Shown: piece after piece, positions 15,725 through 24,303 of the stretch
Layout of the letters: each line of letters begins with the position of its first letter
Position numbering within the stretch: position 1 is the first letter of the stretch
Source of the DNA: Paenibacillus antarcticus
GTDB lineage: Bacteria; Bacillota; Bacilli; Paenibacillales; Paenibacillaceae
Reading direction: 5' to 3'
Length of the DNA: 64,000 nucleotides
NCBI RefSeq assembly: GCF_001637225.1
Contig: NZ_LVJI01000053.1
Span: forward strand, 19,525-83,524
Notes under the pieces: model-generated
What the model saw: only the letters and a program-made list of their open reading frames with translations
The model's database searches: none
Told to the model about the DNA's origin: nothing
Made by a program: the position numbers and the translations under genes

Positions 15725-17506
15725 ATGAGTAGAACACATCAATGTGGAAAACTTACGACAGCACATATAGGCGAGACAGTTACGCTGAATGGTTGGGTGC
15801 AGACACGTCGCGATTTAGGAGGCGTTATGTTTATCGATTTCCGCGATCGTAGCGGGATCGTACAGATCGTATTTAACCCAAGTTTCTCCGGTGATGCACT
15901 TGCTATAGCGGATAAAGTTCGTAGTGAATATGTACTGACTGTAACAGGTGAGGTAGTACTACGTGATAAAGAGACCGTTAATGCCAATCTCCCTACAGGA
16001 GAAATTGAAGTACGTATTACAGAAATTGAAGTGTTAAATGCAGCTAAGACACCTCCATTCTTTATTGAAGATGGTGTTGAAGTTGATGAGTCACTTCGAT
16101 TGAAATATCGTTACTTAGATTTGCGCAGACCTGAAATGCAGAAGACACTTATGTTGCGTTCCAAAGCAACTAAGATTTTCCGTGATTTCTTGGATGATGA
16201 AGGTTTCATCGACGTGGAGACACCAATCTTGACTAAGAGTTCTCCAGAAGGTGCACGTGATTACTTGGTTCCAAGTCGTGTGCATGCTGGCGAGTTCTTT
16301 GCACTACCGCAATCCCCACAAATTTACAAACAATTATTAATGGTAGGTGGAATTGAACGTTATTATCAAATCGCACGTTGTTTCCGTGATGAAGATCTTC
16401 GTTCAGACCGTCAACCTGAATTTACGCAAGTCGATATTGAGACTTCTTTCATAGATCGGGACACTCTTCTAAATATGATGGAGCAACTTATGGTTCGTCT
16501 ATTTAAGGAAACGGTGGGTGCGGAATTGCCGACACCATTCCAACGTATTAGTCATGCAGACGCGATGAGCAAGTATGGTTCCGATAAACCGGATCTACGT
16601 TTTGGATTAGAACTCGTAGAATTGAGTGATATCGTAGCTAATAGTGGAGCTAAGGTATTCGCATCCGTTATTGGAAATGGTGGACAAGTGAAGTGTCTTA
16701 ACGCTAAAGGATGCGGAACATGGAGTCGTAAAGACATCGATGAGCTCGGAACATATGCGAGTCGTTATGGCGCGAAAGGACTAGCTTGGGTCCAAGTGAA
16801 AGATGGCGAATTTAAAGGTCCAATCGTTAAATTCCTTTCTGAAGATGAAATTATAGCAATCAAAGAACGTACAGGAGCAGAAGATGGCGACCTTCTCCTA
16901 TTCTCTGCGGATAACAGTAAGATTGTTGCTGATGTTCTAGGTGCGTTACGTCTTAAGATTGGTCGTCAATTAGGATTAATTAACGACAAAGAATTTAAAT
17001 TTGTTTGGGTATTAGACTTCCCATTGCTTAGCTATGATGATGATCAGAAACGATATATTGCAGAACATCACCCGTTCACACGTCCTAAGGATGAGGATTT
17101 GGAATTGTTCGATACAGATCCTTTGAAGATGCGTGCTGAAGCTTATGATATCGTATTAAATGGCTATGAAGTTGGTGGCGGTTCGATGCGTATCTTTAAA
17201 CGTGAAATTCAGGAGAAAATGTTCAACGCGCTCGGTTTGTCACCTGAAGATGCATATGATAAGTTTGGATACCTACTGGATGCCTTTGAATATGGAACTC
17301 CACCTCATGGTGGTATTGCCTTTGGATTGGACAGACTGATTATGTTATTGGCTGGTCGTACGAATCTTCGTGAGACGATTGCGTTCCCGAAAACAGCTAG
17401 CGCAACGGATCTGTTGATGGATGCTCCTTCACCAGTAGAAAATATTCAACTTGAACAACTTCATATTAAATTGTCGAAAAAACCAGGTGAAGAAAAGAAA
17501 GCTTAA
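15725..17506 (+). CDS. aspS: Aspartyl-tRNA synthetase
   Basis: A class II synthetase of bacterial type, 593 residues. It has an N-terminal OB-fold that recognises the anticodon (GETVTLNGWVQTRRDLGG), the catalytic core with ALPQSPQIYKQLLMVGG (about residue 195) and FRDEDLRSDRQPEFTQ (about 220), an inserted GAD domain (about 285-420), and motif 3 GGIAFGLDRL (about 530). Whether it is discriminating (Asp only) or also charges tRNA-Asn cannot be read by eye. It follows hisS by 43 bases. Confidence 0.97.
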   Translation: MSRTHQCGKLTTAHIGETVTLNGWVQTRRDLGGVMFIDFRDRSGIVQIVFNPSFSGDALAIADKVRSEYVLTVTGEVVLRDKETVNANLPTGEIEVRITEIEVLNAAKTPPFFIEDGVEVDESLRLKYRYLDLRRPEMQKTLMLRSKATKIFRDFLDDEGFIDVETPILTKSSPEGARDYLVPSRVHAGEFFALPQSPQIYKQLLMVGGIERYYQIARCFRDEDLRSDRQPEFTQVDIETSFIDRDTLLNMMEQLMVRLFKETVGAELPTPFQRISHADAMSKYGSDKPDLRFGLELVELSDIVANSGAKVFASVIGNGGQVKCLNAKGCGTWSRKDIDELGTYASRYGAKGLAWVQVKDGEFKGPIVKFLSEDEIIAIKERTGAEDGDLLLFSADNSKIVADVLGALRLKIGRQLGLINDKEFKFVWVLDFPLLSYDDDQKRYIAEHHPFTRPKDEDLELFDTDPLKMRAEAYDIVLNGYEVGGGSMRIFKREIQEKMFNALGLSPEDAYDKFGYLLDAFEYGTPPHGGIAFGLDRLIMLLAGRTNLRETIAFPKTASATDLLMDAPSPVENIQLEQLHIKLSKKPGEEKKA

Positions 17507-17521
17507 AGGAGGCATCTGTAC

Positions 17522-18277
17522 ATGCTGCATCAATTTTCGCGTACAGAACTCGCGATAGGATCAGAAGGCCTTGAGATCATGAAGAATAGTACGGTAGCCG
17601 TCTTGGGTATCGGGGGAGTGGGCTCCATTGCGGTGGAGGCCCTCGCTCGTACTGGGGTTGGACGAATCATTCTGATTGATAAGGATGTTGTGGATATCAC
17701 GAACATTAATCGACAAATTCATGCTTTAACTACGACTGTAGGTCAGGAAAAAACGGAATTGATGGTCGATCGAGTGAAGCTAATTAATCCTGACTGCGAA
17801 GCTATCGCACTCAATATGTTTTACACGGATGAAACGTATGAGGAATTGTTTAAATATGACTTGGATTATATATTGGATGCGTCGGATACCATCATTTATA
17901 AAATTCATATCATTAAAGAATCTCTCAAGAGAAAGATTCCGATGATTTCTAGCATGGGTGCTGCGAACAAGATGGATCCAACACGGTTCCAAGTAGCGGA
18001 TATATCGAAGACAACCATGGATCCTATTGCAAGGGTCATTCGAACAAGACTTCGTAAAGAGGGAATTAAGAAGGGTGTGAAGGTGGTATTCTCAACAGAG
18101 ACACCGATGAAACCCCGTGAGGATATCACACAAAAGATTGTACCTGACAATGCGCCAGATAGACGTAAAGCTAAGCAACCTCCTGCGAGCAATGCTTTTG
18201 TACCGCCAGTAGTAGGCTTAATTATGGCTAGTGTTGCAGTGCGTGAGTTACTTGCTAACAAAGGGATTATTACATGA
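17522..18277 (+). CDS. tcdA: tRNA threonylcarbamoyladenosine dehydratase
   Basis: TcdA (YrvM in B. subtilis) uses ATP to cyclise t6A37 to ct6A in ANN-decoding tRNAs. The 251-residue protein is a ThiF/MoeB/E1-type enzyme. The nucleotide-binding GIGGVGSIAVEALARTGVG starts near residue 29, followed by LIDKDVVDITNINRQ with the adenylation-site residues. The late motif NAFVPPVVGLIMAS is typical. It is 15 bases after aspS, with AAAGGAGG upstream, and is the last gene of the operon. Confidence 0.92.
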   Translation: MLHQFSRTELAIGSEGLEIMKNSTVAVLGIGGVGSIAVEALARTGVGRIILIDKDVVDITNINRQIHALTTTVGQEKTELMVDRVKLINPDCEAIALNMFYTDETYEELFKYDLDYILDASDTIIYKIHIIKESLKRKIPMISSMGAANKMDPTRFQVADISKTTMDPIARVIRTRLRKEGIKKGVKVVFSTETPMKPREDITQKIVPDNAPDRRKAKQPPASNAFVPPVVGLIMASVAVRELLANKGIIT

Positions 18278-18295
18278 GTGAAATTTAAAAATAGA

Positions 18296-18336
18296 GGTGC
18301 GGGGTGGCCGAACTTTCGGTGCCGCGCCCTTTTTTT
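18296..18336 (+). terminator. Terminator of the hisS-aspS-tcdA operon
   Basis: A GC-rich stem starting GGTGCGG and closing CCGCGCC, with inner CCGAA/TTCGG, is followed by seven Ts. Confidence 0.9.
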
Positions 18337-18397
18337 GTCATTATTGGATATGCTACATAATGGATCTGAAAAGTGAACACAGAATGGGGATTAATTG

Positions 18398-19696
18398 ATG
18401 AAATCAGGATTTTGGCACCGAAGTCTGGGTCTTACGCCACAAGATGATTGGAAGAAAGAAATGATTGCAGGAATGGTGTCCTACTTTGCAGTCGTTTATA
18501 TTGTTATGGTCAACGCGACGATTCTTCATGATGCAGGGATGCCGCTAAAAGCTGCAATGGTGGGTACACTACTGACATCAATTACAGGTTGTTTACTTAT
18601 GGCATTTGGTGGGAAGTCGCCTATCATTGTTGTTCCGGGTATGGGGATTAATGCATTTTTCACATATACACTCGTTCATTCCATGAAGCTTAGCTGGCAG
18701 GAAGCCCTTGCGGTTGTAACCGTAACGGGTATTTTGTTCTCCATCGTAGCCTTTACTTCGCTTTATCGAATCATTAGTGAAGCTATTCCTAGAAATCTTC
18801 AACACGGTATTACGGTTGGAATTGGATTATTTCTGACATTTATCGGTTTGCAAAAAAGTAGTATCGTGGTTGCCCATCAAACGACATTTGTCGCTATTGG
18901 CCATTTCTCAGATCCATCCGTCATCGTTTCTTGTGTAACGTTACTCCTAGGATTGGTTCTATTTGTACGAGGAGTACCAGGAGGAATGCTTATAACGATG
19001 TTGACAGGAACAGTACTTGCTTATCTACTGGGTGCAGGTCCAACTGCTCCTAAAGCCGAGTCGGGGCGTACTTTTCAAACCTATGGTGAGGTATTTGGTG
19101 GGTTATCATGGTCCAATATGGGTAACATCGTGTTTTGGATCGCTGTATTTCTTCTGTTGCTGATTGTTGTTTTTGAGAATATCGGATTAGTGGCCTCCCA
19201 GACTGCCATGAGTGGTCGCCCGGAGAACTTTAAGGGAAGTCTCCGTGCCTTGTCAATAACGAACATATTTGCAGGTATATTTGGTTCAAGTCCAGTGGTC
19301 GCTGCTGCGGAGTCTAATGCTGGAATTGCAGCTGGTGGACGTACTGGACTAACTTCATTAGTGTCTGCTGTTTTGTTCGCTGCAACGTTTTTATTTATCC
19401 CCTTACTGACATGGATTCCCGATAGTGCAATTGCACCTATACTGATCATCATCGGTGGGTTAATGGTACAAAATGTACAAGAGATGGATTTCTCAGATCT
19501 GACAGAAGCATTTCCTGCCTTCTTGGTCATGGTCATGATTCCGTTTACCTATAGTATTGTAGATGGCATGGCTTTTGGTTTTATTGCGTATCCGGTTGTG
19601 AAGCTAGCACAGAATAGAGGGAAAGAAGTTTCTCCGGTACTTTACGGCATTGCAGCTTTGTTTATAGCTAACTTCGTTCTGAATTCATTGTTATAA
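18398..19696 (+). CDS. Guanine/hypoxanthine permease, AzgA/PbuG type
   Basis: A 432-residue purine transporter of the AzgA branch of NCS2, with about 12-14 helices. Hallmarks are the N-terminal GLTPQDDWKKEMIAGMVSYF, GMGINAFFTYTLV (about residue 84) and FGSSPVVAAAESNAGIAAGG (about 295), which carries the substrate-site residues. ATG 18398 is preferred over TTG 18395 because GGGGA lies 7 bases upstream. Only about 60 bases separate it from the previous terminator, so there is no room for a purine riboswitch. PbuG versus PbuO cannot be decided by eye. Confidence 0.88.
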   Translation: MKSGFWHRSLGLTPQDDWKKEMIAGMVSYFAVVYIVMVNATILHDAGMPLKAAMVGTLLTSITGCLLMAFGGKSPIIVVPGMGINAFFTYTLVHSMKLSWQEALAVVTVTGILFSIVAFTSLYRIISEAIPRNLQHGITVGIGLFLTFIGLQKSSIVVAHQTTFVAIGHFSDPSVIVSCVTLLLGLVLFVRGVPGGMLITMLTGTVLAYLLGAGPTAPKAESGRTFQTYGEVFGGLSWSNMGNIVFWIAVFLLLLIVVFENIGLVASQTAMSGRPENFKGSLRALSITNIFAGIFGSSPVVAAAESNAGIAAGGRTGLTSLVSAVLFAATFLFIPLLTWIPDSAIAPILIIIGGLMVQNVQEMDFSDLTEAFPAFLVMVMIPFTYSIVDGMAFGFIAYPVVKLAQNRGKEVSPVLYGIAALFIANFVLNSLL

Positions 19697-19795
19697 AAGA
19701 CTCGTGGTTTCTCTAATACCGTTATGATATACTTGATTTCCTTTGCTGTAAGGAAATATTTAGTAGCGAAGTAACACTAAGATGCTTAAGCACCA

Positions 19796-19868
19796 AAAAA
19801 CTAAGTTAATGCTTACGAAGCAAGTTTTTGTTGGAGAAACAACAGGAAGTAACGCATCACAAAAACTT
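19796..19868 (+). repeat. Leader repeat with mutually exclusive hairpins before helD
   Basis: AGTTTTT (19823-19829) can pair with AAAAACT upstream (19796-19802). The extended AAGTTTTTGT (19822-19831) can pair perfectly over 10 bp with ACAAAAACTT (19859-19868), which touches the helD ribosome binding site AGGAGG. The core at 19805-19829 matches the apt repeat unit at about 20 of 25 bases, so it belongs to the same family. The last part, CAAAAACTTTTAGGAGG, parallels CAAAACATTTTAGGAGG at apt. Confidence 0.7.
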
Positions 19869-19885
19869 TTAGGAGGTAACTGAAA

Positions 19886-22063
19886 ATGGAGGACAACTTT
19901 CAAAGTGCCTATCAAGAGGAAGAGAAAAGGCTGAATGATGCGATCACAGAAATTGATCGTCAACTGCAATGGTTACAAAGTGTTGATGTCTATACTGGGC
20001 ATGATTTCACCGAGCAGGTCCTCGAAGAGGCACGCAAAGAGAAACGTATAACACTAGCCAAAAGCGTACAGGAGCCCTATTTTGGACGCTTGGATTTCCA
20101 AGGTACAAAGGATAAAGACAGAAAACCACTTTATATTGGTAAGTTAGGTGTGGATCGGGAAGTCGTAACAGATCAGCCGCTTGTGATTGATTGGCGTGCA
20201 CCCGTTGCAAGTCTTTTTTACTCTTTTACCGGAGGTGATGAGGCAACATCCTATGAAGCGCCTGAAGGGTTGATCGAGGGGCTCGTATTCCTGAAACGAA
20301 ACGTCGTTATTCGCAAGCAAATCTTAGAAAGAGTCTCGGATACCTATAACAAAGAGAATGAGCAACCGGCAGTATCAGATGAATTTCTAGTCTATCGTCT
20401 TGGGGAGAACAAGGATAATAAGCTACGTGACATCGTATCTACGATTCAAGCTGAGCAGGATCAAATTATTCGTGCCGCCAAGAATACAGCACTTATCATA
20501 CAAGGCGTAGCAGGGAGCGGGAAAACGACCGTTGCACTACATCGTCTGGCTTATTTGTTGTATCAGTATAAAGAGCAGGTTACAGCAGAAAAAATGATTA
20601 TTTTTGCACCGAACCATATGTTCTTAGATTATATTTCTGATGTACTTCCTGAACTAGGTGTGGGAGATATTCAACAGAGCACGTTTGCGGATTGGGCGTT
20701 GGAAGTGCTTGAACTGAATATGCCTCTTGCAGATGCGGCAGAGACACTTGATTATTGGTTCGAACACACGGGTGGAACTCGAGAGATAAATGATGAGGTT
20801 CCAGGCCGATTTAAAGGATCTTTGACACTCATGAAGATGATCTCAAGTATAATTGAGTCTTTGGAAATGTCTTCTGTTCCAGAAGGCAATTTCAGTCCAT
20901 GGGATGGCAAGGTGTTATCGGGGGACAAGATCCTATATTGGTATAATGAAGAATACAAACCGTATCCTCTTGCCAAAAGAAAAGAACGAGTCATGGCGAG
21001 AATTCATCGCTGGGTGGAAATGGAACTCAAAAAATCCCCATCTGAAGCCGTGTTCAAAGATCGTAAGAAAAAGGCAACACAACGTGAAAAAAGTTATGCT
21101 ACCAAGTGGCCTAAGTATGAGCCTTTGACATTATATAAACAAATGTTTCGTGCTATAAAAGCACCAACCGGATGGTCGGATGATTGCTTACAAGGAATTC
21201 CGGCTAGCGTGTTGAAATCAACACAATCCGATCTTAAGAAGGGCATTATCCGTGAAGAAGATCTTTCGCCACTTCTGTATATTCATTATTTATTGAATGA
21301 TGTAACTAGTGAACAACGGTTTGACCATATTGTCATTGATGAGGCACAGGATTTCTCACCATTCCAGGTAGCCGTATTGGATTTCTTTGTTCGTGGACAT
21401 TCTTTCACGATTCTAGGTGATCTTTCACAAGGTATTCATGCTTACCGGGGCGTTCATCAATGGGAAGAGATGAGTTCGTTATTCCAACCAGAACATACCG
21501 CATACTTTGCATTAACCCGAAGTTATCGCTCTACGATGGAGATTATCGAATTTGCGAATGGAATTTTGGAAAAGGGTGTTCAAAGTGATCTAATGGCTGT
21601 TCCCGTATTTCGTAGTGGAGATACTGTTCGTTTAATTCCTTATGGTAAGGATGAAGGAGCGAGAATAGACGATCTACAAACGGCTTTAAATCGATTATCC
21701 TCTAAAGAATATCGGACGGTAGCCATTCTGACGCGAACCCTAAGCGAAGCTAGAGAACTGCATCATCAATTAGTAAAAGTAACAGCAGATTTACATCTAA
21801 TCGATGGAAGCAAACAAGCCTACCAAGGTGGACTATCCATACTTCCAGTGTATCTTTCTAAAGGATTAGAGTTCGATGCTGTTATTGTAGCAGATGCTGA
21901 TCTAGATCATTACGGTCCCAAACCATGGGATGCAAAATTGATGTATGTAGGATGTACCCGCGCATTGCATGAGTTATGGATTATGCATGGTGAAGGGGTT
22001 CCAGATTATTTGGTGAACTCGGAAGAGGATATAGCTGTTCAAGGTTGGCCTACAGTTGAATGA
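19886..22063 (+). CDS. helD: HelD-type UvrD-like helicase, RNA polymerase recycling factor
   Basis: HelD proteins insert into RNA polymerase and release stalled complexes from DNA using ATP. The 725-residue protein starts with an acidic antiparallel coiled-coil region (about residues 1-70) that probes the secondary channel in known HelD structures. Walker A is IIQGVAGSGKTTVALHRLA near residue 207, and motif II is VIDEAQDFSPFQ near 485. Motif III follows as GDLSQGIHAYRG, and motif VI as VGCTRALHELWIM. It lacks 5'-3' or UvrD DNA-repair accessory domains. AGGAGG and an unusual repeat leader lie upstream. Confidence 0.9.
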   Translation: MEDNFQSAYQEEEKRLNDAITEIDRQLQWLQSVDVYTGHDFTEQVLEEARKEKRITLAKSVQEPYFGRLDFQGTKDKDRKPLYIGKLGVDREVVTDQPLVIDWRAPVASLFYSFTGGDEATSYEAPEGLIEGLVFLKRNVVIRKQILERVSDTYNKENEQPAVSDEFLVYRLGENKDNKLRDIVSTIQAEQDQIIRAAKNTALIIQGVAGSGKTTVALHRLAYLLYQYKEQVTAEKMIIFAPNHMFLDYISDVLPELGVGDIQQSTFADWALEVLELNMPLADAAETLDYWFEHTGGTREINDEVPGRFKGSLTLMKMISSIIESLEMSSVPEGNFSPWDGKVLSGDKILYWYNEEYKPYPLAKRKERVMARIHRWVEMELKKSPSEAVFKDRKKKATQREKSYATKWPKYEPLTLYKQMFRAIKAPTGWSDDCLQGIPASVLKSTQSDLKKGIIREEDLSPLLYIHYLLNDVTSEQRFDHIVIDEAQDFSPFQVAVLDFFVRGHSFTILGDLSQGIHAYRGVHQWEEMSSLFQPEHTAYFALTRSYRSTMEIIEFANGILEKGVQSDLMAVPVFRSGDTVRLIPYGKDEGARIDDLQTALNRLSSKEYRTVAILTRTLSEARELHHQLVKVTADLHLIDGSKQAYQGGLSILPVYLSKGLEFDAVIVADADLDHYGPKPWDAKLMYVGCTRALHELWIMHGEGVPDYLVNSEEDIAVQGWPTVE

Positions 22064-22192
22064 AATGATAATGATGAGGAATACAGGTAAACAATAGTTA
22101 TAACTATTCTTTCACTTGTTACCATCCGTGATAATATGAGTTAATAAGGATGTCGGAACCGACTAATATGCCATGGAAGGAGGCTGATTGAA

Positions 22193-22225
22193 TTGATCAA
22201 AGCATACGAGGTGGTTTCCGCGTAA
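22193..22225 (+). CDS. Possible 10-residue leader peptide
   Basis: The TTG start has AGGAGG nine bases upstream. The peptide reads MIKAYEVVSA and its stop codon lies in the loop of a strong hairpin. A ribosome at the stop would melt that hairpin, which fits translation-dependent control. Support is the ribosome binding site and placement only. Confidence 0.3.
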   Translation: MIKAYEVVSA

Positions 22226-22241
22226 GCGGAAGCCTTTTGAA

Positions 22242-22279
22242 GAGGGGGATCGCGACAAGCGATCTCCCTTCTTTTTTTT
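22242..22279 (+). terminator. Terminator of the short transcript
   Basis: GATCGC (22248-22253) with GCGATC (22259-22264) extends outward through GGGG/CCC pairs to a stem of about 12 bp, with a 5-base loop and Ts at 22272-22279. It is among the strongest terminators here. Confidence 0.9.
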
Positions 22280-22355
22280 ATAACTATGAGGGTATTAAAT
22301 GAGGTATAATAAATCCAGTTGGGAAAAAATTCAAAAAGAAAAGGAGGCGAAATCA

Positions 22356-22463
22356 ATGGTATTAAATAAAAAAGTCTTAAACGTAGCTGTAGTTGGACAA
22401 TGGTTTAAGGAGGACGTTGGTTATCGCAAATTACAAAAATGGCAAGGATGTGCTTCCACCTAA
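22356..22463 (+). CDS. Possible 35-residue upstream ORF overlapping the next gene
   Basis: ATG 22356 follows AAAAGGAGG at a good distance, and the frame runs 35 codons (MVLNKKVLNVAVVGQWFKED and onward) to TAA at 22461. It spans the ribosome binding site and first codons of the CD3324-type gene in another frame. TATAAT at about 22305 could be its -10. This may be a regulatory uORF that controls the downstream start. I recognise no homologue. Confidence 0.45.
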   Translation: MVLNKKVLNVAVVGQWFKEDVGYRKLQKWQGCAST

Positions 22464-22722
22464 TTTGTTGAAAGAGCTTCAACAGTATATCCATGGTGAG
22501 CTGATATACATCCCGAAGAAGAACAAACAGCGTGTAGGTTGGGGAGAACTTAGCGGAACACGGAAGCTGATCACCCGCAGGAATGAAGAAATTTATGGTT
22601 TATATTCAGAAGGTCATTCTGTTGAATATTTGCAGCAAGCGTATCATTTGTCCGAAGACAGCATTCGTAAAGTCATTGTTAAAATGCGGATGGCGCTTAG
22701 CAAATCTTCAGTACAGAGTTAG
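22417..22722 (+). CDS. CD3324-type small helix-turn-helix protein
   Basis: A 101-residue protein. The block YKNGKDVLPPNLLKELQQYI then HGELIYIPKK, and a C-terminal helix-turn-helix-like half (NEEIYGLYSEGHSVEYL and LSEDSIRKVI), match the CD3324/YyxxA family of Mor-like putative DNA-binding proteins in Firmicutes. I take TTG 22417 as start because family members begin about four residues before the Tyr. Its AAGGAGG is only 3 bases away, which is tight, and the site sits inside an overlapping upstream ORF. A TTG at 22393 is in frame but would precede that site. Target unknown. Confidence 0.7.
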   Translation: MVIANYKNGKDVLPPNLLKELQQYIHGELIYIPKKNKQRVGWGELSGTRKLITRRNEEIYGLYSEGHSVEYLQQAYHLSEDSIRKVIVKMRMALSKSSVQS

Positions 22723-22782
22723 CATAGCGTGTTCAAGAAATGATAAGTTTCACGGTATATTCTAACTTCATACTTCTCGTAG

Positions 22783-22819
22783 AAACGGGTGCTTTCCTTT
22801 AGGGGCGGTAGCCGTTTTT
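22783..22819 (+). terminator. Probable terminator upstream of rarA
   Basis: AAACGG (22783-22788) pairs with CCGTTT (22812-22817) around an imperfect inner stem (GTGC/GTAG region), and the 3' arm runs into TTTTTA. Confidence 0.55.
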
Positions 22820-22897
22820 ACTTGTCTTGATTACGATTGTGATATGATAGACGAAGACATATCTAATTTTGATGGATAGTTAGGACGTGAATATATA

Positions 22898-24205
22898 ATG
22901 GATTTATTCTCTTTTCAGCAGGAATCGGACCACGGTTCGAGGCTGCTTGCAGATCGGATGCGTCCTGTAAATCTGGATGAATATATTGGACAAGAACATA
23001 TTATTGGACAAGGAAAGTTATTACGACGCGCAATTGAGGCAGATCAAGTCTCATCAATTCTTTTATATGGCCCTCCCGGATCGGGTAAGACAACGCTAGC
23101 GCATATTATTTCACATCATACGAAGGCTACTTTTGTACGATTAAATGCAGTAGAGGCCTCTGTGAAAGATGTGCGAGAAGTGATTGATCAGGCGCACACC
23201 AGTAAGTCTTTATATGGCACTAAGACGATTCTTTTCTTAGATGAGGTACACCGCTTTAACAGTTCTCGGCAAGATGCATTGTTACCAGCTGTTGAGAAAG
23301 GTACCATTGTATTTATTGGGGCGACAACTGAGAATCCATTCCATTACGTCAATGGTGCCTTAATGAGTCGATCAACATTATTTCAATTAAACGCGCTCAC
23401 GAAGGAACATTCCTTAATTGCCATGAAACGCGCACTTCTAGATTCAGAAAAAGGGCTTGGTTATATGAAGCTCAATGTGGATGAAGATGCACTAGAGCAT
23501 ATCGCAACGATGGCAAATGGCGATATTCGCAGAGCGCTTAATGCGTTAGAGCTCGCAGTGTTGACGACTGCTCCAGAGAATGATGGTACGATTCACGTTA
23601 CGATTGAAGTGGCAGAAGAATCGATCCGTCGACCTATCGTAAAAGCGGATGAATCCACGCAGTATGATATCATTTCGGCGTTTCATAAGAGTATCCGGGG
23701 GTCAAGTGATGCTGCTCTATTCTGGTTTCTGTATGGGGTGGAGAAGCTTGGCATGGATCCCATGGTGTTCATCCGACGTCTAATTGCAGCTAGTAGTGAA
23801 GATATCGGTCTTGCTAATCCGCAGGCGCTAGTACAGGCTGTGAGTGCACTTGATGCTTATCGAAATAATGGCTGGGCTGAGGGGAAGTTGAATATCTCGC
23901 AGGCGATTCTATTTGCAGTTGAAAGTCCGAAGTCCAATGCCGTATATCTTGCAATTTCCAAAGCGATGACGGCTATGGACGATATCAAGTCAGCGGAAGT
24001 ACCTTTGCACTTAAGAGATACCCACTATAAGGGTGCTATGAAGCTTGGACATACAGGATATAAATATCCACATGATTTCCCTAATCATTATGTTAAGCAA
24101 GATTATTTGCCTAAAGAAATCTCACGTCGAGTATTCTACCAAGCGACTGAACAAGGGAATGAATCTAAAATCAGGCTGAATCAAGAGCGCAGGCGTGAAT
24201 TGTAG
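22898..24205 (+). CDS. rarA: Replication-associated recombination protein RarA (MgsA)
   Basis: RarA is an AAA+ ATPase of the clamp-loader superfamily that acts at stalled replication forks. The 435-residue protein has Walker A YGPPGSGKTTLAH near residue 56, Walker B ILFLDEVHRFN near 109, and sensor 1 GATTENP near 137. The C-terminal tetramerisation region carries the signature KLGMDPMVFIRRL near 283 and HYKGAMKLGHTGYKYPHDFP near 385. B. subtilis has this gene (yrvN) in the same neighbourhood. A likely extended -10 (TGATATGAT) lies at about 22840-22848. Confidence 0.95.
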   Translation: MDLFSFQQESDHGSRLLADRMRPVNLDEYIGQEHIIGQGKLLRRAIEADQVSSILLYGPPGSGKTTLAHIISHHTKATFVRLNAVEASVKDVREVIDQAHTSKSLYGTKTILFLDEVHRFNSSRQDALLPAVEKGTIVFIGATTENPFHYVNGALMSRSTLFQLNALTKEHSLIAMKRALLDSEKGLGYMKLNVDEDALEHIATMANGDIRRALNALELAVLTTAPENDGTIHVTIEVAEESIRRPIVKADESTQYDIISAFHKSIRGSSDAALFWFLYGVEKLGMDPMVFIRRLIAASSEDIGLANPQALVQAVSALDAYRNNGWAEGKLNISQAILFAVESPKSNAVYLAISKAMTAMDDIKSAEVPLHLRDTHYKGAMKLGHTGYKYPHDFPNHYVKQDYLPKEISRRVFYQATEQGNESKIRLNQERRREL

Positions 24206-24266
24206 ATTTCGTTTTTTATGGATGGGATAAAGCAGGCTATCTACAACGACTTTTTTTATAAATACA

Positions 24267-24301
24267 AAATGCCCCTCTCATCTATGACGAGAAGGGCATT
24301 T
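24267..24301. terminator. Bidirectional terminator between rarA and mnmA
   Basis: AAATGCCC (24267-24274) pairs with GGGCATTT (24294-24301), with an inner TCTC/GAGA extension after one mismatch. It is A-rich on one side and T-rich on the other, between convergent genes. Confidence 0.85.
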
Positions 24302-24303
24302 GT

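Larger units (their letters stand above)
22132..22279 (+). ncRNA. Probable short structured transcript with a 10-codon ORF
   Basis: TAATAT with an upstream TGN (22129-22137) could be an extended -10, giving an RNA from about 22144 to 22279. It holds a small hairpin (22152-22163), a 9-bp stem with a GUAA tetraloop (22213-22234), and a 12-bp terminator hairpin (stem 22242-22253 with 22259-22270) ending in eight Ts. Within it, AGGAGG is followed by TTG 22193 and an ORF ending at 22225 (MIKAYEVVSA), whose TAA lies in the GUAA loop. I cannot match it to a known RNA family. It fits a leader peptide-attenuator or a small RNA. Confidence 0.5.

Noticed and set aside
18337..18397. Purine riboswitch before the guanine/hypoxanthine permease
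   Set aside because: Only about 60 bases are available and none of the conserved purine-aptamer loop words are present.
22064..22300. 6S RNA
   Set aside because: 6S-1 lies near aspS-yrvM in B. subtilis, so I checked. The region forms separate short hairpins instead of one long rod with a central open bubble.
22393..22722. Frameshifted longer regulator gene joining the 35-codon ORF to the CD3324-type gene
   Set aside because: Family members start close to the YKNGKDVLP block, so the downstream gene looks complete without the upstream part.
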